Shown here: positions 19,000 through 29,775 of the stretch, piece by piece
Layout of the letters: every line of letters begins with the position of its first letter
Numbering within the stretch: the first letter of the stretch is position 1
NCBI GenBank assembly: GCA_029582165.1
Contig: CM055870.1
Span: 1,469,298-1,533,297 of the forward strand
Length of the DNA stretch: 64,000 nucleotides
From: Portulaca oleracea
Lineage: Eukaryota > Streptophyta > Magnoliopsida > Caryophyllales > Portulacaceae
Reading direction: 5' to 3'
Made by a program: the position numbers and the translations under genes
Notes under the pieces: model-generated
What the model was told of the DNA's origin: nothing
Databases searched by the model: none
What the model saw: the letters and a program-made list of their open reading frames with translations, nothing else

Positions 19000-20090
19000 C
19001 TGCAAGCAATACTCAACTCAAGCGTAAACTTCTCAAATACTCGAGCAAAGTAAGAAAATAAGTTGGAGACAAAATGAAGAAAAATTTCCCAAGTTGAGCA
19101 AAGATAATACGGAATTGACAAAATAGAAATTTTGTACCAGAGTTATCAAAGCTCTCGCGGATTTTACTACTCAGAACAGGGGAGGTCCGCGCGGATTTGG
19201 GCCAAGTAAATTTTTGTTTGGCCCGGCTTAGTTGAGCTCCACGCGGATCCAGCAGCAAAACGGAAGGAGGTCCAAAACTTAATCTTATTTGATTTAAGTT
19301 CAAGACTTGACAGCGCATGCATGGGTCGGGTGGAATCCACGCGGATTTGTTACCCACCACACATTAAATTTTTCAAACATAATTTCATGGCATGCCCAAA
19401 CAAAAGCTCAACTGCAGTTGGAATCCACGCGGATTTCAGCCACAAAACAGAGCAAATATTTTCAACTGCAACTGAAATCCACGCGGATTTCAGCAACAAA
19501 ACAAAAAAAAATTTCTCAACTGCAGTTGGAATCCACGCGGATTTTAGCAACAAACTAAAATCCACGTGGATTTCAGCCACGGTACCACTCAAATTATAAA
19601 TCTAGCTTAGATATAACCAGCACTTTTGAACGTGTAAATTCCAGTTCAGCTTTGATGCATTTACCTGTTGAGCTACGGCCTGGAGTCACGCGGATTTGGG
19701 AAAAGTTCAGCTCAAATCCAGCTCAAATCCAGCCCGGTTCAAGCGCTGCTCCTCGCGGATTTTCGACAGCTCAAAACAGTCGGTTTTTTTCTTGAAGCTT
19801 CGCGCGGATCTGAGTACATTAAAATGCCAAAATTTAAGCATGATTTTTGAGGTTCCACGCGGATTTGGGCTTTTGAGGCTCAAGTTCAAAGAAAAGAAAG
19901 GCCAAACAAACTTACCTGGTTGCAATGTTGCTTGGATTCACGCGGATCTAGCTGGGGATATGGGAGAGTCACGCGGATTTTTGCTGAAATCTGCAAATCC
20001 CTGAGCTTGAGCACAAGGTTGAAGATGAAGATATGAAGTGTTGAGCACAAGCTTGGAGCTGCGCGGATTTATGATGGAGAGAGAGAGTGT
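19000..20090. repeat. Tat 3' spacer upstream of the PMD gene, with palindrome motifs
   Basis: The motif TCCACGCGGATTT recurs near 19185, 19240, 19335, 19431, 19482, 19536, 19856 and 19970. The stretch lies just upstream of the PMD gene start at 18990, so it is where a promoter for that gene would be. No TATA box is obvious to me. Frames here merely read through the repeats. Confidence 0.75.
19409..19575. repeat. 54-bp tandem repeat, about three copies, combining two palindromes
   Basis: Units start at 19409, 19463 and 19517, an exact 54-base spacing. Each begins with CAACTGCAGTTG (a perfect 12-bp palindrome; the middle copy is CAACTGCAACTG), followed by AATCCACGCGGATTT, CAGCAACAAAAC wording and an A-rich spacer. 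Confidence 0.85.
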
Positions 20091-20560
20091 GAGTGGTTGG
20101 AAGAAGAAAGTGAATAAGGGTTAGACATAAATGAAGATAATGCATGGATGGTGGACATAAATGGAAGGGGAGTATTCTTGTCTTACCTTCATTTTCATTT
20201 CATTTTCCTTTTTTATTTTTTTTATTTTTTGTTTTTATTTTTTATTTTATTTTATTTTATCTGTCATATAATTACAAAATTTGTCCTTTTCAGGAAAAAA
20301 CATATCAAGCCTGGACGATATCCAGCAACCATGCTAGCAACGGACTAACTCGATAAATTCTCAAGCTACCTTGAGTGTTAAAGCCCGACAATATCCAAAG
20401 ACATGAATCAAGATCGACTACCTCCGTCAAATTTCGATATTCAAGCTACCCTTGATAGCTCACCGACAATATCCATGATCGGTTAACAATTGGACTACCT
20501 CCGATTAACTATAACGCTCTTTCAAGATATATACTTTGACTTTCGTCTTATTCGGACTAC
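20091..20560 (+). other. Tat 3' untranslated end
   Basis: A T-rich low-complexity block (about 20180-20270) is followed by sequence with repeated phrases such as CAAGCTACC, GACAATATCCA and ACTACCTCCG. No gene is seen. Confidence 0.65.
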
Positions 20561-20571
20561 CAAAGTGGGGC
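20561..20571 (+). other. Polypurine tract of the Tat element
   Basis: CAAAGTGGGG lies just before the 3' LTR and would prime plus-strand DNA synthesis. The boundary with the LTR is uncertain by two or three bases. Confidence 0.7.
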
Positions 20572-20573
20572 TA

Positions 20574-21940
20574 ATCAGACACAAAATACGATCGGACCAA
20601 AATTGCATCGCATTCACGCAGATTTTACAAGCTAGGCCCGAATGGCGGATTTACAAAGCCGTGGTTAAAATGACCCAAAGTCACGTGGATCCAATCTTGG
20701 GCGAGTCATGGATTTTGGGCGATGGCCGGGTCCTCGCAGATTTGGGAAGCTAGGGCCAAAATGTACCGAGACCCAAAATCATGGGGGTCCTCGCGGATTT
20801 GCAGATCCAGGGCCAAAATGTACTGAGACCCAAAATCACTCGGGTCCACGCGGATTTACAAATCTGCGAAAATGTACCACCGTCAACCCATGGGGTTCAC
20901 GCGATTTCTTACCAAGGGGATCCATGGTAAACCTGCAGCCCAGTGTACCACGGGTCCGGATCCTAAGCGATCTCACGCGGATTTCGCAAACGCTAACCGC
21001 TAAACCACATTTCCTGGAAATGGGGAAATCCGCGCGGATTTCCAGGAAGCGTGAGATTTCGAAGCTGCTACTGGCCCTTTGCCTATAAAAGGATCCGCGT
21101 GGATCCTGCAGAAGGGGCGGAAAAAAGAGAAAGAAGCTGAGAGAATTCTGAGAAAAAAACAAAGCAAGAGAGCCAATTACTGAAATTCCACGCGGATTTC
21201 TGCACCATACTTCTGCAGTTCTAAGCCGTTCTGGGTGGAAATTTTCGGATACCTTTGGGGAATTGCGCGGATTTGTGAAGGTTCAGTAGGGCGCCTTCAT
21301 TGTTCGTACTTGTGTTTTTTTCGTATTTGGAGAATTGCGCGGATTTGTGTTCTTTTTGGTTTAGTTTCCGTATTTAGTAGATCAGATTGTAAAATGTAGT
21401 TTAATCACCCCGCCCGCTGTAATTTAATTTTCGAACTTGTTTAGACTTTATTAAGAGTTCTATGCAGGTTTTTTTTATTATTTCGAGTGACAACCTTTTT
21501 ACTTTTTTTTTTAATAAACCCGACCCAGTAAGGGTCGCTGCGGCGGACGATGCAAGGGCACCCCCCTACATCGATACCTTTACCCCCGGATCCGAATTTT
21601 GGTTCGAGACCGGAGTCATTTTTTGTTTTTGTTAATTTTGATTAAAAATTAACTGGCGACTCCTTTTGTTTCTTTTTATGTAAATTAATATTTTTCTAGA
21701 CGCTACGTCACTCGGTTTGATGATTTTAACTGAATAGGAAAGTCGACCCAAAACATCGCTCAGAATCGCATGGATTTTCGCATGGGCCGAAGATCGCTTA
21801 GAAATCCGCGGATTTCTCGCCGTCGGGCCCGCCTAATCGATTCTAATAATGAGAAACCGTTAAAATTTGTACCCTAAGCAACCCTACGTCGATTCGACAC
21901 TCCGCGGGGGACCGTGCCCTCCGGGGCGGCGGGCCCTACA
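20574..21940 (+). repeat. 3' LTR of the Tat element
   Basis: It matches 2714-4096 and ends CCCTACA, followed by the target duplication CAGTT and the resumed Athila gag. It contains a perfect AAATCCGCGCGGATTT at 21026-21041 and the same TATA-like CTATAAAAGG near 21083. Differences from the 5' LTR occur in patches near the palindromes, with long identical stretches between. Confidence 0.88.
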
Positions 21941-21945
21941 CAGTT

Positions 21946-22366
21946 TTACCATGGGCTTCAAGACGATCTTAAAGACTCAATTGATATTGCATCAGGAGGA
22001 ATGTTCCTTATGAAGACCGAGCATCAAGCAAATGTTTTCCTTCACGAGCTATTTCAACATTCTCCTTCTTGGGGAAGCCGTCAGAGTTTAGGAAGTAGAG
22101 GCTATTCCTTGGAGAGCGAACCTACTATCAAATTCCTTATGGGCGTCGTCCAAGAGATGCAACAGAAGATGGTATCTAATGGAACAGCCAACCAATTGGG
22201 AGTCGTGCAGGAGACCCAACCCTCCACCCAAAACATCCAACATTTCTCACCCAACCACCAAAACCAAGAAGTTTGGCAACCCACTTATCACCAACCTACT
22301 CCTCATCTTCAAGAACCCCAACCATCTCAAGGGTCCAACATAGAGAAGTTCTTTGCAAATTGTTGA
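21946..22366 (+). pseudogene. Athila-type gag, 3' part, resumed after the Tat insertion
   Basis: The frame continues the gag text cut at 2713: YHGLQDDLKDSIDIASGG, KTEHQANVFLHELFQH, then a Gln/Pro/Asn-rich tail, ending at a stop after FFANC. FY.GL.....+..ID.ASGG is a conserved stretch of Athila gag proteins. Together the two parts show the insertion is inside one ancestral gag gene. Confidence 0.85.
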
Positions 22367-23400
22367 AAATCAAGAGAATGATAGGGCTCGCCTCGAGAAC
22401 ATTGAAAATCAATGGCCCAAACTACCATATAGACTACATCCTCAAACCGTCCCATACAACCTCAACCTACTCCAATGGTGCCGGTGAATCTTATTACCTC
22501 CGAGTGAGGGGGAAGCGATAGTACCAAATTTTGCGGAAGAGGGATGTTTGAGAGAAGAAAAAGCGAGTGAGTTGGAGATGAATGAAGAAAGGGAGGTGTT
22601 TCTTGAAGAAGTCAAAGTGAGAATGAGGAGAAGTTGAGTGAGAAAGAAGAATTCAATGAGGAAATAGGTGGGTGCTTGATAGAACCTTATACTTTGAGCT
22701 TTCATGTGGCGTCCTTTGGAGGAGATCCTTCTTAAGCCTATCCACGTTGAGCCCGATGGTAGTGAGGTCGTGTTCCTCACTAATCTTCTTGATGGGGCAT
22801 ATACTGAGAGGTGGAGGATGTTCCTTGGAGGAACCTTTATTTGAGCGTATGGAGGTCCATGATTTTATTATCAATGATGAAACATCTTTGGAGTTTCCCT
22901 TCCTCAAGTAGAGTTTGAGTACTTCCGATCACTTCAATTATTTCATCAAGAAGAATTCAAAGAAGGGTTGAGAAGGAAGAAGAATTCTCGAAGGAAGATT
23001 ATCACATCAACTCATGCTTGCTCCCAAGGCTCCAAAACTCCGGGAAACAAGTAAAGTGGAGTTTAAATTGCCTCCTCATCTATTCCACTCTATTCGACCG
23101 CCGGAGGAGCAACTTGCTTGGTTCACTATGGTAGCTGGGAGATGTTGGAAGAAGATGAGAAAAAGAAGGTGGAAGAAACATAAGAAGCCACTGCCTTTCT
23201 TCGCCCCGAGGCTAACTACAAACTGGTTAGATCATCTTGACCTTTATGCTTGCAAAGTGGGGAATTGTTGGAAAGGGAGGAAAAGAAAATGGTGGAAGAG
23301 ATGGAAAATGTTCCTATCTTGTTCACCCCGTCTTTCAAGAATCAAACGGGTATTTAGGTCAAGCTAAGGACCTAAAACAAGCACTACATGGGAGGTAACC
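22367..23400 (+). other. Degenerate internal region of the Athila-type element, no pol
   Basis: Only short broken frames occur. Text rich in Glu/Lys codons contains two similar units (GAGATGTTGGAAGAAGATGA at 23141 and GGGAATTGTTGGAAAGGGAGG near 23261). No reverse transcriptase, protease, RNase H or integrase motif is visible. Near 23370-23390 the phrase CACTACATGGGAGGTAACCC resembles the GGGAGGCAACCCA wording common after the coding part of Athila elements. Confidence 0.65.
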
Positions 23401-25075
23401 CATACTTCCATTTTGATTAATTTCTTTTCTTTTGTTTCTTTTTCTTGTTTCTAATCCTGCATGCGGATCTTACGAGCCTTGCTTGTTTTTACTTGAATAT
23501 CCTAACCCTTTGCTCGATTATCACGGATCGCGGATTGAGTAATCATTTATTTTGAAGAACTCGAGGTAATATCTCTCCGCTCTTCTCTTTTTGAGTTGAA
23601 TATCCTATGATCCATGCTGCATGCTTGATTTTCTTTTGGGTGGCGAACTCCTTTGAGTGTTTATGTTGGGGTATATTGCTGTTGGAGCCGTGTGGGCTCG
23701 GGTCGCCACCACTTTTGTTTGCTAGTTGTTCTTGTTTGTTTGTTCTTTTCGGTTCTCTACCCTTTTTCTTGTGACACCTTCCCACAATGAGGACATTGTG
23801 GCGTTTTAAGTGTGGGGGGTGAGAGATATTTGCTTCAAGGGTAGATCACCTAGCTGTTTTTGTTTTTATTTTCTTAGTTTTTGCTTAAAATTTAAAAAAA
23901 AATTGTGTGAAAACAAAAAGGGGAGAAATGTTGTGAAAAACCCAAAAGTTGTTTTTCTTTTTGAAGATGTTTCCGTTCACAGTTGTGTAGATAGTTGTCT
24001 AATTGGCTGATTTAATCAGTTAGAAACGGCCGGTATGAATAATGATAAGCCTTAGGAAGGATTTTTGCCATGAATTATCTCTATTAGACCTTTACATGGA
24101 ATGGGAAAGCGGAATCCTCAAATCTTATACGCTTTGACTGTGTCTTCTTACCTAAGTTAGATGGTTTTAGTTGTTCAATTGCTTAAACTCTTAATTAATG
24201 CATTAAATAATTACTGTCGGGCATACCGTCATGGGTTGGTTTGGGTGGATCGGCACCCTATGCCCCTTAAGTGCAATGACTCACGTATGGAGAAACCCAG
24301 CAGGGAGAGTAACCCTTTGCGAAGGCCGGTGCTTAAATCCCGCAAAACCCGACACAAACGCTCTAAAAGACACAAAAATGATTGAGTGTAAAGAAAAGAG
24401 CGTAGGTTTTGAAAAAGAAAGAAAAGATTGAAGCAAGAAAAAGAAAAAAAAAGTTGAGCAAAATAATGGTAAGAAAGAGAAAAGTAAAAAAAAGAAGAAA
24501 AAGAAAGAAAGAGTGGTGTAAGAAAAAGAAAGAAAAGAGAGGTTGAAAGAAAAACCAAGAGTGAAGTAGGATAGATAATCCCGAGCTTGAGCATGAGAAC
24601 AACTCTGATTGTCTGGTTTAGGATAGGAAGGACCGACTAGAGCCCACTTGCACATATGCACGAGGTGTTTTGCTCATCAGGAAGTGTTTTGGTTCAAAAT
24701 CTCAAAGATTGGTAGTTTTCCAACCTTCGTGTCTTAATTTATTTATATTTGCTTCTTCCAATTGATTGTTGAGGCGGGTTTGGGAACTAGGTGCGTGATT
24801 GGGGACGGGAACATCTTCTTTGCTTTTGTTTTGTTTCGTTTTTCAGTTTTCATTTCTTTTTCTTTCCCCTTTTTCTTTTCTCGTGGCTTTTGTGGGTAGA
24901 GTTGCTACAAACCCTCACGAGACCTACCTCGTCCACCCGGGCTACCGGGGGGTTTAAAAGGCTTGATGCATATGCTAAATGCATCCGCGATTCCTGCGAA
25001 AGTGAGTTAGGTGTTTGTGCTTTCTAGTTTCTTAGGTTTCTTTCGGTTAGTTTTGCTCGGGACGAGCAAAAGTCT
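23401..25075 (+). other. 3' untranslated internal region of the Athila-type element
   Basis: It contains a first purine tract AAGTGTGGGGGG near 23808 after ACAATGAGGACATTGTGG (itself an inverted repeat), a purine-rich block of GAAAAAGAAAG wording at about 24390-24560, and the segment shared with 1-313 (from 24776). Apparent minus-strand frames over the purine block encode only Phe/Leu/Ser runs and are not genes. Confidence 0.75.
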
Positions 25076-25089
25076 AAGTGTGGGGGGGG
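25076..25089 (+). other. Polypurine tract of the Athila-type element
   Basis: AAGTGTGGGGGGGG abuts the LTR start TGTTTAATCCC; the same arrangement occurs at 301-314. Confidence 0.88.
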
Positions 25090-26796
25090 TGTTTAATCCC
25101 ATTTTAGGGGCTAAATACCACTCGTTTACGCCCAAGTCTATTGCCGTTCCCTAATAAAATGGTTATTTATTACGTGTTTTGTGATTTTTAGGTATTAAGT
25201 TCGGAGAATAATAAAAGGGGGGCGAAGTTGCGAAAAAGGGCGATAACTCGGTCATCCCGAGACCTTTGGAGCTGATTTGATGCCGTGGTGAAGACCCGGG
25301 AAGCATGAGAGACCAATCGTGCCTAAAAGAGAGGGAGTTCGGGCCAAAAGGCTAAGTATGGGGGCATCCATGTTCGTAGCGTTCGCTACACCGATTGCAG
25401 CGACCGCTATGCCCCTTTACTTGGCTGGAAGATCAATTGAAGACCGTAGCGTTCCCTACGCCGGGCGTAGCGAACGCTACGACCGTAGCGTTCCTTACGC
25501 CGGGCGTAGCGAACGCTACGAGCCCGTGCGTAAGGTTACGCCAAGACCGTAGCGGTGCCGCTACGAAGGGTGTAGCGAACGCTACGATAAAGCCCAAATT
25601 TCCCAATTTTCCAGCTGACGGTCATAGCGTTCGCTTCCCCCTTTCGTAGCGTTTGCTACGGATCATTGACTGGGTCGCGACGCTGGGCATAGCGAACGCC
25701 TTGAGCCGCCGAGTTAGAGTTTTCGCCTGTCTTGGGTTGTAGCGAACGCTACGATGCCCGTAGCGGTCGCGACGACCCTTTTTCCAGCATAATTTTAGGC
25801 CAAAACGACTGTGTTTTGGCCCTTCTTCCCCTTTTGTTTAAATAGCCCGTCTTGGGGCATGAAGGGGATTTTTTATCTAATCTAGGGAGATATCTAGGAG
25901 TAGCTAGGGCATCTAGGTTTAGACTTAGATTTTATTTTCAGTTTGTAATTAGTAGATTTTAGAGGGAGATTAGTGAGAGATTAATCTATGGTTTTGGAGA
26001 TTTGAGTTTATTATTGAAGATTTGGGGATTCAATCAATTGAGAGATTGTTGGATCATCTTTTTATTGCTTTCCATTGTTCATCTACAACATTTTGATAAG
26101 TATTCTCTTCCCTTAACTCTTTATTTAATTACTTTGCTAATTACTTTGCTTGTTCTTAATTTCCTTACTTGCTATTTCTTTGTTCTTGTTTTTCTATGGT
26201 TGTTGATTTCTCCATCATGTCTAGAGGCTAATCTTTCTTGAGGTAAGGGGGTGATTAAGGCTTTAATGGATTTTGGCTAAGGTGTTTATTGATTAAAGTG
26301 TGTTTTAGTTGGAGAAGTCTATTTCCACCTAGTGTCTTCTCATTGGGGGTGGCGGTTCAAGGTCCGAGAGCTCTTTGAATCGTTATACACTCAATGGGAA
26401 GTCTAGAGTGGGATAGTTAAGCCCACACTTACGAGGGTAAGTGTAGGCTTAACTAGGAATTAACGTGATTTTCAACCCCGATGGTCCATGGTGGACATAG
26501 GGTAGTTAATTTGAATCTTCCTCGAGGGAGGGGATTCATCGTGGCCTTTTTCCCGCGTTGTTCCATAGATGAATCTAACTTTATGCATTTTAATCATGAA
26601 AACTTCTTGATCAAAAGTTCCGTTAAGTGTCTAAAACCCCCGAACCTTTTCCATTCCTTGACCGACCTTAGTTTTATTTCTTGCTTTGGATCTTTCAGAC
26701 CAATATCCTTACCTTAACAATCTCAACCCGACCATTGACCTAGTTCCTTTGACAAAGAGGCAATAGCCAGAAAACGTGCTACAAGCCGCTGGTACA
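25090..26796 (+). repeat. 3' LTR of the Athila-type element
   Basis: It starts TGTTTAATCCC and ends CTGGTACA, after which the sequence becomes unrelated AT-rich DNA. It is nearly identical to 314-2001 outside the palindrome array and the last ~60 bases. A TATA-like TTTAAATA lies near 25836. Confidence 0.9.
25375..25775. repeat. GTAGCG / CGCTAC inverted-repeat array in the 3' Athila LTR (well preserved)
   Basis: The unit CGTAGCGAACGCTACG is intact at 25466-25481 and again about 40 bases later, joined by CCGTAGCGTTCC and TACGCCGGG. Further copies are near 25570 and 25738. Arms CGTAGCG and CGCTACG pair around AA or TT. Confidence 0.8.
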
Positions 26797-28345
26797 ATCC
26801 ACACTCTCCACATCAAAACTAAAATTTTTAGTTCTCCATATTTGCTAAATGATAAAAAAATATTATTTTTTACTCGATAGAGAAAACCAGATGATGAAAA
26901 TAATAGAGTATTACAGTTTATGGAATTTATTAGTCGTCTAATCAATAAAATATGGGCCTAGTTATGAGCTTTTCATTCTCCTTTTTTCTGCCAAATGTCC
27001 CGATGGAGTATACCAGAAAGTGTAATAATAAAAGTTCTCTAGATGGACGTATTATAGGTCCATTCTCATGTCACAGTCAATTTAATAAACAAGGACGTCC
27101 TGTTATTATCAACCGCAAAATCCAATTATATATGTACTGGCATTCTGCTTTTTCTCAGGAAAATTAGATTAAAATCACTAGATAATATTAATTGGCATGG
27201 TTACTTTTCTGCCCAGTTTTCAATTATAGGTTGATTTGTACGATGCTTATATGGTTGAATAAAATTGACTAAGTAGCCACTAATTATTAAAATAAAAAGT
27301 GTAAAACACCAACCTGAGATATATAAACATTTTTAAAGAAAATAAGGTGACAGTTGATTTCACAACTAATAGATATCTAAATTATATGAATCATAAAAGC
27401 AGTTAATTGTTTGAAAAATAGTTGTGGAATATATTTTCTACTTATTTACAAATTATTAAATATATATTTCAAAACTTAAAAGAGCAAAATTTTAATATAA
27501 GAAATAAATGATACAAATGAAAGGTATATAATTGAAGGTTTTTTTAGGTAAAGAAATAGGTAGGCATGCAAGGTGAATTGAAAATGCACTGACCTAAGTA
27601 ACAACATCAGGGGGCTACTTAATTCTAACCAGTCCTTATTGGCTATTTCATCCCTTTGAGTTATACATGCACATCAATGTAGGGATCTTGAAATTAACCC
27701 TGGCTTATTAGCCATCATTACACATACAAAAGTGTCTTCTTAAGCTAGAATTGAATTGACCTACCTAATATTGTCGGCCAATTGTGGAGTTAAAAAACTA
27801 ATTGAAAGGTCTTTACAACTATAATTATATTAAAACGTCTTTATAACGAACACCGTGATCTTCTAAATTTATGTAGATACAAGCTGATATGGACAGACGT
27901 TATATATATTGTTTCAAAGTCTCATATTCAAGCAATATATGTCGTGCTTGACCAACATATTACAACCGCAATATCATCAAATTCAGATTGACATTAGAAT
28001 TTGACAGAGCATGCAATTTCAAAATATATATTCACCCACCGAACAATTTATCAAACTTAAAATTATTTTTTTTTTGTTTTGCACCAAATTGATCAAATTG
28101 AGAAAGAGTTTTATTCCAAAGTTACTAATTTGAGTTCACAAATCACAATATAACGTTTCACACATGGGCCAATTATGCCCTCTATACAACATGCAAGAGT
28201 ATATTGGTGTACCCCCTTTACTTCACCTGCTCCCTCCAGAAAATATAGGCTTTAAATTCTTCCACCTAATATAACAACTACAATGCCATATGTGGCTACT
28301 AAACCTTAAATTCCATTCTATCAACACTAAGCAAAAAGCTATTCT
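26797..28345. other. AT-rich intergenic DNA
   Basis: The sequence changes abruptly from CpG-rich retroelement to AT-rich DNA at 26797. I see no gene, repeat boundary or RNA gene that I can support. A short frame at 26952-27167 looks protein-like in places but matches nothing I recognise. Confidence 0.6.
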
Positions 28346-28352
28346 TGTGTAC

Positions 28353-28359
28353 CTATAAG
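28353..28359 (+). promoter_or_regulatory. TATA box of the small secreted-protein gene
   Basis: CTATAAG lies about 85 bases before the ATG at 28439, followed by an A/C-rich leader typical of plant 5' UTRs. Confidence 0.55.
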
Positions 28360-28438
28360 AAGCCCAACACACATACAACTTCTTCATCATTCTCTTCATC
28401 ACGCAAACTCCACAAATATACACAATCTACATACCAAA

Positions 28439-28915
28439 ATGGCTTCTACCCACCATTTCTTCCTTGGCTTGACTCTCCTTTTAGCCCTATCGACCCTCGA
28501 AATGGCTTTCGGGGCAAGATCTCTTGCAACCTTGGCAAACTCCGAAAGTAACCAAGCCGAATTCTCGAAGAAGCAAATTCCAGTGGCAAATAATAAGATG
28601 GAAATCCCGACAGTAAAGAAGCAGCCCATCACATTGCCTGAAAGCGACCAGCCTAAAACTGGTCAAAACGGGGTAAAACAGTCATTGTACCCATCTTTTC
28701 CTGGTGGTTTTACTTTCCCTGGGAATTTCAACATTCCTCGGAATTTGAACATCCCGGGGAATTTCAACTTCCCCCCATTGACTCCATACCTAAGCAGCCC
28801 ATCTTTGCCATGGCCTGATCTACCCCTAGTCCCCGCGATACCCTTCACGCCGCCAACTTTGCCAGTGCCGATCTCTGATCAAACTCCGTCTGATGATGGT
28901 CAGGAGACTCCTTGA
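28439..28915 (+). CDS. Small secreted proline-rich protein, cell-wall type
   Basis: Single-exon frame of 158 residues. The first ~26 residues (MASTHHFFLGLTLLLALSTL, then EMAFG) form a signal peptide, so the product should enter the secretory pathway and probably the cell wall. The mature part is hydrophilic at first, then has repeated F-P-G-N-F-N-I-P-type units (about residues 90-115) and a Pro/Leu/Ser-rich tail. There are no cysteines or membrane segments in the mature part. It resembles the loosely defined plant 'putative cell wall protein' group, but I cannot assign an orthologue. A TATA box lies upstream and AATAAA follows the stop by about 60 bases, so it looks like a real expressed gene. 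Confidence 0.75.
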   Translation: MASTHHFFLGLTLLLALSTLEMAFGARSLATLANSESNQAEFSKKQIPVANNKMEIPTVKKQPITLPESDQPKTGQNGVKQSLYPSFPGGFTFPGNFNIPRNLNIPGNFNFPPLTPYLSSPSLPWPDLPLVPAIPFTPPTLPVPISDQTPSDDGQETP

Positions 28916-28973
28916 TACTATGCATATTATTAATGCATGTCTTTGTGTGGTTGATCTAGCTAGGTATATGCAA

Positions 28974-28979
28974 AATAAA
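28974..28979 (+). terminator. Polyadenylation signal AATAAA
   Basis: AATAAA lies about 60 bases after the stop codon of the small secreted-protein gene, a normal distance for a plant far/near upstream element. Confidence 0.45.
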
Positions 28980-29775
28980 GCAATTGGTTACAACTATGGA
29001 TGGCATATGGGATAGTTAATTTATTGTGTTCTGCAATGTGAGTAGATTATTCAGTTTTGTATTACTGCTATGATATATGCTATCAAATGCAAGAGTTTTC
29101 ATCCAAGCCCCGTATGTCATTATGGATCTGTGTATGTCTTGATTTTCATATGATATTTGACTAGCTACTAGATCGTAGTATACTCTAATGACTTCAATTT
29201 TTGTGGTAGCTAGCCAATAATTAATTGCAAGGTATTAAAATAACTTTACATGCCGCATAAGTAACAACTTTTAAACTAAATATAGTGTAGTTGATACCAA
29301 TTGAGTTAAGAGCTCATTAGTATATGATTATTATCCTTAAAACTTTTTTAAAAAGGGGCGAAAAATGTTGTCTTTAAATTTAGATTTTTAGCGTCATATT
29401 TATAAAATGACCAAAACATGCATTATTGAACTTAGGGATTTTCTTATTTTCCATCATATCCTTGTTGTTTTTTATATAACTATTGAAACAAACTTAAACT
29501 CTTTTTGGCTTTTTCCAACCGTTTTGATTACTTCCAAGCTCCAGTTCTTTCCAATTTTTTCTTCTACTTTTGATAAATTCCTTCTAACTTTCACAAACTC
29601 TTTCAAATTTCTTATAACTTTGAACAACTCATTCCAACTTCTAGCTTTATTTATCAAACCCAAAAAAGGTCCTAAGAGGGATAAAGAATATAGATGTAGA
29701 ATTAGTAAGAGTTACATTGAAAACATAAAAAGATAAATAATTAGAGAATAAAAAAAATTAGTTAAGTGGACAAAT
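28980..29775. other. AT-rich intergenic DNA
   Basis: Nothing is recognised. A 109-residue frame at 29407-29736 is Phe/Leu/Asn-rich and looks like chance in AT-rich sequence. Confidence 0.6.

Larger units (their letters stand above)
2714..21940 (+). mobile_element. Tat-clade Ty3/gypsy element (~19.2 kb) nested in the Athila-type gag, with two antisense genes
   Basis: It is flanked by the 5-bp duplication CAGTT (2709-2713 and 21941-21945). Its order is LTR, PBS, long leader, gag-PR-RT-RNaseH-archaeal-type RNaseH-integrase, spacer, two minus-strand genes, spacer, purine tract and LTR. The second RNase H, the tRNA-Arg-like primer site and antisense extra genes after pol are traits of the Tat lineage (Ogre, Retand, Grande). 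The coding frame has two single-base breaks, so as written it cannot make the full polyprotein. The non-coding parts carry the CGCGGATT palindrome family. Confidence 0.92.
314..26796 (+). mobile_element. Athila-type LTR element with gag but no pol, split by a nested Tat element
   Basis: It runs LTR (314-2001), tRNA-Asp primer site (2007-2024), gag part 1 (2236-2713), nested Tat element (2714-21940), gag part 2 (21946-22366), degenerate internal DNA, purine tract (25076-25089) and LTR (25090-26796). Without the insertion it is about 7.2 kb. The PBS, the gag similarity and the 3' GTGGGGG tracts fit the Athila lineage of Ty3/gypsy. No protease, reverse transcriptase or integrase motif is seen in its own internal sequence, so it was probably already a non-autonomous gag-only derivative. 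Its target duplication cannot be checked because the left LTR is shared with another copy. Confidence 0.85.

Noticed and set aside
24229..24661. Minus-strand frames of Phe/Leu/Ser
   Set aside because: They mirror the purine-rich 3' untranslated block of the Athila-type element.
26952..27167. Frame with protein-like text, suspected organelle insertion
   Set aside because: I could not match it to any plastid or mitochondrial protein with confidence.
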